Source: Thermococcales archaeon 44_46 (GTDB lineage: Archaea; Methanobacteriota_B; Thermococci; Thermococcales; Thermococcaceae). From it: a DNA stretch of 28,212 nucleotides. The DNA lies in NCBI GenBank assembly GCA_001507935.1, contig LGET01000001.1, forward strand, positions 1-28,212, read 5' to 3'. The notes under the pieces were generated by a model. That model did not search any database, was not told the origin of the DNA, and saw only the letters and a list, made by a program, of their open reading frames with translations. Below, in pieces: positions 1-5,604 of this stretch; positions within the stretch are counted from its first letter, which is position 1; each line of letters begins with the position of its first letter. The translations under genes and the position numbers were made by a program.

Positions 1-311
1 TTGTAGTTCTTGAAGTCAAACCTTGTGATCCTTTTAGCAATTTCAAGGCCTATTACCACACTCAAGGTTGCAAAGAACTTCATACTGGCTCCCAACCAAG
101 AGGCAGACGATACTAAACTCAAACCCAAAAACAATAATACTAAGGCCGTTACACTGCTCCAAAAGCCCAACAAAATGTAGATAACCACTATCGGGACGGC
201 TACAAGATCAATTGTCATTCCCCATTGAGTCGGAACCTTAAGCGGGGAAATCTGCAATACCAAAGATAAGCTCAGCAGCAGTCCGATTAATCCTATCTCC
301 CTAGCCTTCAT
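1..311 (-). CDS. ECF-transporter S-component-like membrane protein, partial (C-terminus beyond the left edge)
   Basis: Reading leftward from an ATG at 311, about 103 residues are visible and the frame is open to the window edge. The protein begins MKAREIGLIGLLLSLSLVLQ and is almost wholly hydrophobic, with about three membrane helices (roughly residues 5-20, 32-60 and 75-95). The short Lys/Arg-rich start and the segment around TQWGMTIDLVAVPIV resemble the substrate-binding S components of energy-coupling-factor vitamin/metal importers, or another small polytopic membrane protein. The start is supported by a strong GGGTGGTGG ribosome site 5 bases upstream. It is transcribed divergently from the cysteine desulfurase, with a shared AT-rich promoter. 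Family assignment is an inference; that it is a real membrane protein gene is fairly sure. Confidence 0.6.
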   Translation of the reverse strand, partial: MKAREIGLIGLLLSLSLVLQISPLKVPTQWGMTIDLVAVPIVVIYILLGFWSSVTALVLLFLGLSLVSSASWLGASMKFFATLSVVIGLEIAKRITRFDFKNY

Positions 312-329
312 TTAAACCACCACCCGTGC

Positions 330-440
330 TTTTGTTCCAATCTTTATAAAATTTTGTTCCATAATCGGAATATTTGGGAGGACAAAAATGAGAAGCAAAG
401 CATTTATATGTTCCATGAAAATAAATTCTACGGTGGTTGG
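330..440. promoter_or_regulatory. Divergent promoter region with three TGTTCCA repeats
   Basis: A near-symmetrical TATA element (CTTTATAAAATTTT, about 343-355) is suited to the leftward gene. A second TATA-like element, CATTTATAT (401-409) preceded by an AAAG BRE-like stretch, suits the rightward gene. A perfect 10-base direct repeat TTTTGTTCCA (330-339 and 352-361) brackets the first TATA, and TGTTCCA recurs at 409-415 just after the second. Regulatory use is inferred from placement only. Confidence 0.4.
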
Positions 441-441
441 C

Positions 442-1638
442 ATGAGAATACCCGAAGATGTTCGGAAAGATATCCCTTTAACGCAGGAGGTCATATATTT
501 TGACAACACCGCAACTTCTCTAACCCCCAAACCAGTTGTTGAGGCCATGGACGAGTATTATTTGAAATATAGGGCAAACGTCCACCGTGGAGTTCACAGG
601 CTCTCTCAAAAGGCGACTCATGAATATGAAAAGGCAAGGGAAATCACAGCAAAGTTCATTGGAGCTAAATTTGAGGAGATTGTCTTCACAAAGAACACGA
701 GTGAAAGCTTGAATTTAACGGCTCTTGGTTTGGAGGGGATTTTTAAGAAAGGAGACAAGATAGTGACAACCCCCTACGAACATCACTCCGACTTGCTCCC
801 CTGGCAGAGATTAGCCAAAAAACTTGGACTGAAACTGGAAATAATCGAAGGAGACAACGAAGGAAACTTGGATTTAGCGGATGCGGAGAAGAAGATCAAG
901 GGAGCAAAGCTTGTAGCCATACAGCATGTCTCCAATGCCCTTGGAGTCATCCACGAGGTAGAAGAAATCGGAAAGATGGCGAAAGAAGAAGGAGCAATAT
1001 TTGTTGTCGATGCAGCCCAAAGCGTTGGCCACATGGAGGTTGACGTTAACAAACTTCACGCAGACTTCTTGGCATTTTCGGGACACAAAGGGCCAATGGG
1101 CCCAACTGGAATAGGAGTGCTTTACATAAGGGAGGAATTCTTTGATGTGTTCGAGCCCCCGTTAATAGGTGGGGGAACAATTGAAGACGTTAATCTTTAT
1201 GATTACAAGCTCACCGAACCACCAGAGCGCTATGAAGCCGGTACGCCAAATATTGGAGGGGCAATAGGTCTTGCCGCTGGAATAAAGTACATTGAAAAAA
1301 TAGGGATAAACAAAATCGAAAAGCAAGAGCACAAGCTTGTGAAAAGAACAACTGAAGGTTTAACAGAGCTTGAAGTTCCATGGTACGGACCAAGAGACCT
1401 CAAAAAGCATGCTGGAGTTGTGAGTTTTAACGTCCCTCCGCTTCATCCCCACGACGTTGCCGCCGTTCTGGATGAGCACAACATTATGGTAAGGAGCGGT
1501 CATCACTGTGCATTGCCGGTAATGAAAAAGCTTGGCATAAATGGAACTGTTAGGGCTTCTTTCCATGTGTACAACAGTATTGAAGAAGTTGAAACGTTCC
1601 TTGGGGTTATGAAGGAGCTTGTGAAAAGTTTAAGGTGA
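442..1638 (+). CDS. Cysteine desulfurase, SufS-like class V aminotransferase
   Basis: A PLP enzyme that takes sulfur from cysteine to give alanine and an enzyme persulfide for Fe-S clusters and thiolation. The PLP lysine is K216 in FSGHKGPMGPTG; upstream are the N-terminal FDNTATSLTP and the pocket motif VVDAAQSVGH. The catalytic cysteine is C356 in RSGHHCALP, on the short-loop arrangement of the SufS/CsdA group. Length (398 residues) is normal. The start at 442 is chosen because homologues start at about MRIPEDVRKDIPL, GGTGGT lies 4 bases upstream, and a TATA box at 401-409 would put the transcript start near 430. An in-frame ATG at 388 with GGGAGG before it is a competing start adding 18 residues. 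A T-rich stop signal follows. No SufBCD or SufU neighbour is present in the window. Confidence 0.93.
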   Translation: MRIPEDVRKDIPLTQEVIYFDNTATSLTPKPVVEAMDEYYLKYRANVHRGVHRLSQKATHEYEKAREITAKFIGAKFEEIVFTKNTSESLNLTALGLEGIFKKGDKIVTTPYEHHSDLLPWQRLAKKLGLKLEIIEGDNEGNLDLADAEKKIKGAKLVAIQHVSNALGVIHEVEEIGKMAKEEGAIFVVDAAQSVGHMEVDVNKLHADFLAFSGHKGPMGPTGIGVLYIREEFFDVFEPPLIGGGTIEDVNLYDYKLTEPPERYEAGTPNIGGAIGLAAGIKYIEKIGINKIEKQEHKLVKRTTEGLTELEVPWYGPRDLKKHAGVVSFNVPPLHPHDVAAVLDEHNIMVRSGHHCALPVMKKLGINGTVRASFHVYNSIEEVETFLGVMKELVKSLR

Positions 1639-1650
1639 TTTTTTCTTTTT
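1639..1650 (+). terminator. Poly-T transcription stop after the desulfurase gene
   Basis: TTTTTTCTTTTT starts one base after the TGA. Archaeal RNA polymerase ends transcripts at such T-runs without a hairpin. Confidence 0.5.
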
Positions 1651-1669
1651 AACTTTTGGAGGAGTTTGC

Positions 1670-1783
1670 TTGAGGATAGAAGAACTTCCGCTTCAAGTGC
1701 ACACCTCCAAGACAGCAAAGTTCAAGACCCACCGTTTAAAGAATGCCAGGGCCTTTATGAAGCTCATTCTAAAAAAGATCTAA
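1670..1783 (+). CDS. Possible 37-residue basic small protein with a TTG start
   Basis: A short frame beginning MRIEELPLQVHTSKTAKF (TTG read as Met) ends in a Lys-rich tail with LILKKI. The ribosome site GGAGG (1658-1662) is 7 bases before the TTG, which is good spacing for this genome. It follows the poly-T stop of the desulfurase gene. The composition is protein-like (10 Lys/Arg, a predicted C-terminal amphipathic helix). I do not recognise a family. It could be a genuine small protein, the remnant of a decayed gene, or chance. A longer overlapping frame at 1666-1860 in another phase has no ribosome site and ends in low-complexity AT-rich sequence, so I prefer this one. Confidence 0.35.
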   Translation: MRIEELPLQVHTSKTAKFKTHRLKNARAFMKLILKKI

Positions 1784-1873
1784 GCTCCATTTACCCAAAA
1801 ATATCGTTTCTAATCGTTCACATGCAGATTTTCATGATTTTTAATGGATTGTATGTGTAGAAAGCTGTTTATG

Positions 1874-1910
1874 AAAGTTTATACAAAAAATGAAACGTTC
1901 CGAAACGTTC
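1874..1910 (+). promoter_or_regulatory. Promoter with tandem GAAACGTTC operator-like repeat
   Basis: GAAAGTTTATAC (1873-1884) is a good BRE plus TATA box. Immediately downstream, spanning the expected transcript start near 1905, GAAACGTTC occurs twice (1892-1900 and 1902-1910), exactly 10 bases apart, so both copies face the same side of the helix. Each contains the palindrome AACGTT. The position would let a bound protein block initiation; the regulator is unknown. Confidence 0.5.
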
Positions 1911-1964
1911 TTTTCACCGGGTTCCTAAAATAGGTAAAGAGCCTAGTTAAGAATGGTGATGAAC

Positions 1965-3167
1965 ATGAGATGGTTGAAAGTTTGGGTGTTAATAGCCCTG
2001 TTGGTTGGGAGCATAATACCAGCGGGCTTGAGCCTGGCAGATGAAAACACTACCATAGAAAATGAAACAGAGCCCTTGCCACCAGAAATACAAAACATAA
2101 CGCAGGAGGAGAGGATAGCCGAGCATATTGTTGCAGCCCTTGAAAGACTGAGCGAAATAACAACAAGACTAATTAACAATACAAACTTGCCAGATAACTC
2201 AAGCGTTATGAGACACTACCAACTGGCCGAAGAGTATAAGGAAGATGCCCTCGCTGCTTATGAAAGCGGCGACTATTACAACACCATAATCAATGGCTTA
2301 ACAGCAATGCATCACTACAGAGAAGTCCTGAAGAGCTTTGAAAGAGGAAAAGAGGAGCTCAAAGAAAGGTTACCAGAGGAGATCAAGAGAATGGAAGGCT
2401 ACTTTAGAATGGCTGAGAGAACTATAGAGATCGCTCAAAAACAGGGAATTGATGTAGAAAACGCAACAATGCTTTTACAAGAAACTAAGGAGGCTTACAA
2501 GACCGTGTTAGAGGACATAAAAGCCAGAGATTTCGAGAAAGCTAAAGAAGACCTCGAAGTTGCGAGGGAGAAAAAAGCGGCGTTAGATGAGGAACTAAAG
2601 AAAATAAGAAAGGAACTTGTAGAGGCAAACGCTGACAAGATAGTAAATGAGTTCTTGGAGAAAGGTGCAAGGGGAATAGAAGTGGCAGAGAAAGTAATTG
2701 AGGCGGCAGAAGAAAAGGGCTACGATGCAAGTGAACTTCAAGAAAGGCTTGAAGCGTTTAGAGAAGTCTACGATGAGGTCAAAGCCCTAGCAGATGAAGG
2801 AAAATACGACGAAGCTCTTCAGGTCATGAGAGAGAACACGGAGACCATAAAAGAATTTCACAAGGCAATGGCATTTATCCAGAGAAAGTTCCACGAGAGA
2901 GAAGCCCAAGAAAAGATGAGAGACATGAGAACATTTCTCAGAGAGATTAACGGCAGAATTCAGAAGGATGCAAAGGCCTTGAGAGAGCTCAAGAGAAAAG
3001 GAGTAGATACAAGAAAGGCAGAACTGCAGCTTAAAACTTCGATACAAGAGGTAAGACTTGGAATCGAGCTCCTAAAACACAAAAAGCCAGCAGAAGCAAA
3101 GATGCACTTTGCAATTGCCCTGGACATGCTCCATAGAGTGGATGAGTTTATCCTAAGGCATCTCTGA
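1965..3167 (+). CDS. Secreted, highly charged coiled-coil protein
   Basis: 400 residues. Residues 1-26 form a signal peptide (basic start, hydrophobic VWVLIALLVGSIIPAG, cleavage near LSLA-DEN). A short Thr/Asn/Glu-rich linker follows. The remainder is almost all Glu/Lys/Arg/Ala helix with heptad-like leucine spacing and repeated helical-hairpin units of about 60-70 residues, for example the repeated pattern EKGYDASELQERL / KRKGVDTRKAELQL. There is no C-terminal membrane helix, so it is probably released or bound to the envelope by other means. Start: ATG 1965 has GGTGAT 4 bases upstream, while the in-frame ATG at 1953 has no ribosome site and overlaps it. It lies 29 bases before the next envelope gene and is probably co-transcribed with it. 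No enzymatic motif seen; a structural or adhesin-like role is an inference. Confidence 0.8.
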   Translation: MRWLKVWVLIALLVGSIIPAGLSLADENTTIENETEPLPPEIQNITQEERIAEHIVAALERLSEITTRLINNTNLPDNSSVMRHYQLAEEYKEDALAAYESGDYYNTIINGLTAMHHYREVLKSFERGKEELKERLPEEIKRMEGYFRMAERTIEIAQKQGIDVENATMLLQETKEAYKTVLEDIKARDFEKAKEDLEVAREKKAALDEELKKIRKELVEANADKIVNEFLEKGARGIEVAEKVIEAAEEKGYDASELQERLEAFREVYDEVKALADEGKYDEALQVMRENTETIKEFHKAMAFIQRKFHEREAQEKMRDMRTFLREINGRIQKDAKALRELKRKGVDTRKAELQLKTSIQEVRLGIELLKHKKPAEAKMHFAIALDMLHRVDEFILRHL

Positions 3168-3196
3168 TTTCTAATTTTTTATGGAGGTGGTAAAGT

Positions 3197-3769
3197 ATGA
3201 AAAAGGCTTTGCTTGCCTTATTGCTTTTTATTCCCCTTGTAAGTGCAGAGAACGTAAACATAACCCCCTATGGAGACGGATATGCAACTGTAGAAATTGA
3301 AGTGCCCGTTGATGATTATGCAACGCAGGTTACATTATCTTTGATTGGGGATCATTACGAAGACATCTTTGTTACCGACGAAAACGATAACCCCCTTGAA
3401 TATTACATAAACGGAAACGAGATTACCGTAAACGCTCAAGATGCCCAGATAGTGAAGATAACCTATACTACTCCAGATTTGATTAAGCAAGAGGGCCTTG
3501 TTTGGATAATCTCATTGAAATCAGACAATCCAGTGAGCGTTATATTACCAGAAGGAGCAAGCTTGGTGGATATGAGCAATGTCCCCATTGAAGTTGAGGG
3601 CAATAAAATAACACTTCCAGCGGGAGAAATTGAGGTAAGTTTCACCCTTGAAGAGGGAACAGACGTCCCAAATCTAACAAAAGAAAATGGCATTTCAACA
3701 AAAATTATTCTTTCATTGGGGGCGCTTTTGCTGATCTCAATTTTGGGATTTACCCTCTGGAAGCGATGA
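3197..3769 (+). CDS. Membrane-anchored extracellular beta-rich protein
   Basis: 190 residues. A signal peptide (MKKALLALLLFIPLVSA) is followed by about 140 residues of alternating beta strands rich in Asn, Asp, Thr and Val, then a C-terminal membrane helix (IILSLGALLLISILGFTLW) ending in a KR cytoplasmic stop. This is the layout of a single-span protein with a beta-sandwich outside the cell. GGAGGTGG lies 6 bases before the ATG. The gene follows the secreted coiled-coil protein at 29 bases, so the two may act together at the cell surface, with this one as membrane anchor. No named family recognised. Confidence 0.8.
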   Translation: MKKALLALLLFIPLVSAENVNITPYGDGYATVEIEVPVDDYATQVTLSLIGDHYEDIFVTDENDNPLEYYINGNEITVNAQDAQIVKITYTTPDLIKQEGLVWIISLKSDNPVSVILPEGASLVDMSNVPIEVEGNKITLPAGEIEVSFTLEEGTDVPNLTKENGISTKIILSLGALLLISILGFTLWKR

Positions 3770-3787
3770 TGCCCAACCTTTTCTTTC

Positions 3788-3832
3788 AATAAATTTATGA
3801 AGTATGGTTCATAAATTCTGGTTGGTGGTTCT
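3788..3832 (+). promoter_or_regulatory. Promoter with a perfect 10-base inverted repeat
   Basis: AATTTATGAA (3792-3801), six bases GTATGG, then TTCATAAATT (3808-3817) form a perfect inverted repeat. The left arm lies in the TATA box (AATAAATTTATG), and the right arm reaches the expected transcript start. The layout is that of an operator for a dimeric repressor controlling the three genes that follow. GGTGGT (3823-3828) is the ribosome site for ATG 3833. Confidence 0.5.
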
Positions 3833-4108
3833 ATGCTGGTTGCAAAGCCATGTACCACCATGAAGGCAATAAACATAACTCCACGAGAAAAGTTTGATTT
3901 AGACCTCGAGGAAGTCTGCGAATGCTTAGCGGAGAAAGGCTACCAGATAAAGCGAGTAACCAAGTTCTTAGCCCTTGTTAGAAAAACCTATGACATAAGC
4001 ATATTTCCAAGCGGAAAAATTATAGTCAAGGAGACCGACAACAAGGAGGAAGCTTTAAAAATTGCCCAGGAAATCTACGAGTGCATCAAGGCATACAGGG
4101 TGGGCTGA
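3833..4108 (+). CDS. Small protein with a TBP-half-like fold
   Basis: 91 residues. The second half reads DISIFPSGKIIVKETDNKEEALKIAQEIYECI, a strand-strand-helix pattern closely resembling one lobe of TATA-binding protein (FxSGKIV then a helix with EEA). It lacks the second TBP repeat, so it is unlikely to be a classical TBP; a single-lobe nucleic-acid- or protein-binding module is an inference. The ATG at 3833 follows GGTGGT by 4 bases; the internal ATG at 3860 has no ribosome site. Its TGA shares a base with the ATG of the next gene (TGATG), so translation of the two is coupled. Three cysteines (C7, C29, C84) are present without a metal-binding spacing. Confidence 0.75.
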   Translation: MLVAKPCTTMKAINITPREKFDLDLEEVCECLAEKGYQIKRVTKFLALVRKTYDISIFPSGKIIVKETDNKEEALKIAQEIYECIKAYRVG

Positions 4109-4908
4109 TGTTTACGGCGGAAGCGATAGCAGAACGGGTCAATAAGATAAGAAAAGAAAACGGTTTTCCTCTGGTGCCGTTTGTGATAGATGAAATTAGG
4201 TACGATAGCGAGAACGACAAGCTGTTTATAATAGCCAGAGACAGAAGTGATAAAAGTGCAATAATCGGGAACAGCTTTGTAATCGGAAAGCTTAGAGAAG
4301 AACTCGGTGTGAAGCAGGTTACAGTATATTCAAAGCTTGACCTGCTTATAAAGCAAAAAAAGCTCGAAAAAAATTTGGAAAGAATTAAAGGAACTTTTTT
4401 GGAATTTTTAGAACCAATAATTCAAGCAGAGTTTAACTTTCCTCCCCGAAAGTGGCCCAAGTTAAGAGTAGACGAGAGAGCCCTTGTTTTTCTCAGCTTT
4501 AATGCAAAGGCCATGATAGGCTTTGCTGAAAAATTAGGATTAAAAACTGAGAAAATCGGCATCAAGTACACATTTCCGAAAATAAGCTATGAACCAATAG
4601 ACGGTTCCCTTAGGGAGTTATTTTACCCAGATGAGGAAAAGCTGAAAGATATCGCGAGAGAAAGGGGAATTAAGCTCGTCATTGGGGATTTTCCATTCAA
4701 TTTGAAGTTTATTGAGGATGTGGCACTTTTAAATCCCCTAAGGTTTCTCCACATTGGGTTCTTTGAGGCCAAGTACTTTTTCGGCTTTGAAAAGCCCGTC
4801 AGGATTGACAAGGATGCCATGATAGACTTTGTAGTGGATATGGTTGCTGAAGGATTAATGGAGTCCACAGATGGGGCAAACTTAATATGGTGGGCATGGA
4901 AAAAGTAA
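4108..4908 (+). CDS. KH-like plus degenerate PP-loop ATPase-like protein
   Basis: 266 residues. Residues 28-75 resemble the KH-like module of archaeal RNA-modifying proteins: IIARDRSDKSAIIGNSFVIG then KLREELGVKQVTVY, with the IGxxxxxGKL turn at 53-62. Residues 126-150 have the strand-loop-helix of a PP-loop ATP pyrophosphatase (ALVFLSFNAKAMIGFAEKLG), but the ATP-binding SGGxDS is replaced by S130-F-N-A-K-A, so adenylation activity is probably lost. The C-terminal half keeps the alternating alpha/beta character. No Cys is present, so it carries no persulfide or cluster. It overlaps the upstream small protein by one base and precedes the kinase by 12 bases. A non-catalytic RNA- or tRNA-binding role is inferred. 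The domain call is by eye and moderately uncertain; that the gene is real is sure. Confidence 0.75.
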   Translation: MFTAEAIAERVNKIRKENGFPLVPFVIDEIRYDSENDKLFIIARDRSDKSAIIGNSFVIGKLREELGVKQVTVYSKLDLLIKQKKLEKNLERIKGTFLEFLEPIIQAEFNFPPRKWPKLRVDERALVFLSFNAKAMIGFAEKLGLKTEKIGIKYTFPKISYEPIDGSLRELFYPDEEKLKDIARERGIKLVIGDFPFNLKFIEDVALLNPLRFLHIGFFEAKYFFGFEKPVRIDKDAMIDFVVDMVAEGLMESTDGANLIWWAWKK

Positions 4909-4920
4909 CCTGGTGGTTAG

Positions 4921-5496
4921 ATGATAATAGGAGTTGTTGGTAAAATCGCAGCTGGAAAAACAACAATTGCAAAGTTTTTCGAGGAGAGAGGTTTTTGCAA
5001 GGTTTCATGCAGTGATCCGTTAATTGATCTCCTAACCCATAACATAAGTGAATACTCATGGCTCCCAGAAGTTCCAGAAAAGAGCGAACCAACAAGAGAT
5101 AAACTCATTGAATACGGCAGATACCTAAAGGAAACCTATGGGGAAGATATTTTGATAAGACTCGCATTGGACAAGAAAAGAAACTGCGAAAACGTTGTCA
5201 TCGATGGGGTTCGCTCGAGAGGGGAGATAGAGGCGATAAAAAAGCGAGGTGGGTTTATAATCTACGTTGAAGCTAGGCCGGAGATAAGGTATGAACGCTT
5301 AAAGAAGAGAAACGCAGGTAAAGATAAGGTGATAAAAAGCTTTGAGGATTTCTTAAAGGCTGATGAAGCTGAGGAGGAGCTTTATCACACGAGCAAGCTT
5401 AAAGATTTGGCTGACTTTTTGATTGTAAATGAAGGAACTTTGGAAGAGCTGAAGGCAAAGGTCGAGGACATAATAAGGAAGCTCACTCGCACATGA
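4921..5496 (+). CDS. P-loop nucleotide kinase-like protein (dephospho-CoA kinase / dNMP kinase fold)
   Basis: 191 residues. Starts MIIGVVGKIAAGKTTIAKFF, with Walker A G7-K-I-A-A-G-K13-T14, followed by the SCSDPLID strand-loop expected of the acceptor-binding region. Further along are VVIDGVRSRGEIEAIKKRGG (Walker-B-like strand with the DGVR motif), a YVEAR strand, and the Arg-rich lid RYERLKKRN. This pattern is found in dephospho-CoA kinase-like and deoxynucleotide monophosphate kinase-like proteins; the real acceptor cannot be told from sequence. GGTGGT lies 4 bases before the ATG, and it closes the three-gene group. The TGA overlaps an ATG of a short downstream frame. Confidence 0.8.
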   Translation: MIIGVVGKIAAGKTTIAKFFEERGFCKVSCSDPLIDLLTHNISEYSWLPEVPEKSEPTRDKLIEYGRYLKETYGEDILIRLALDKKRNCENVVIDGVRSRGEIEAIKKRGGFIIYVEARPEIRYERLKKRNAGKDKVIKSFEDFLKADEAEEELYHTSKLKDLADFLIVNEGTLEELKAKVEDIIRKLTRT

Positions 5497-5570
5497 GTTT
5501 GCTGAAGAGAGTGGCAACAAAGGAAGGATCGTTTTTTGATCTGAGTTTAAACATCGAAACCCTTAAATAG
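5493..5570 (+). pseudogene. Short ORF, possible 5' remnant of a gene interrupted by the ATPase cassette
   Basis: An ATG at 5493 overlaps the kinase stop as ATGA, the usual coupling arrangement here. It opens a 25-codon frame beginning MSLLKRVATKEGSFF that stops with TAG inside the promoter of the next gene, directly before the 31-base palindrome. The residues look like the beginning of an ordinary cytoplasmic protein cut short. I found no continuation after the ATPase gene. It may be a gene start truncated by insertion of the GC-rich ATPase, or chance. Confidence 0.3.
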
Positions 5571-5604
5571 TTTACTCACAAGTAAATTACTGGTGAGTAA
5601 ACAA
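5562..5604 (+). promoter_or_regulatory. 31-base near-perfect palindrome over the ATPase promoter
   Basis: TTTACTCAC (5571-5579) and GTGAGTAAA (5593-5601) are perfect inverted arms. The inner 13 bases are also symmetrical except for one mismatched pair and the centre. CTTAAATAG (5562-5570) just upstream is the likely TATA, so the palindrome covers the transcript start and the ribosome site GGTGAG (5592-5597). This looks like an autoregulatory operator or a recognition site carried with the gene. Confidence 0.7.

Noticed and set aside
1666..1860. A 64-codon frame overlapping the small TTG-started ORF.
   Set aside because: Its ATG-like start lies within the ribosome site, and the second half is low-complexity sequence ahead of the next promoter.
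1955..2000. GTGATGA matching a C-box of a C/D guide RNA.
   Set aside because: No CTGA D or D' boxes at the required distance; it is better explained as the GGTGAT ribosome site.
5500..5545. Two CTGA boxes and GATC-T6-GATC as a guide RNA or terminator hairpin.
   Set aside because: No C or C' box; the four-base stem is too short to mean much.
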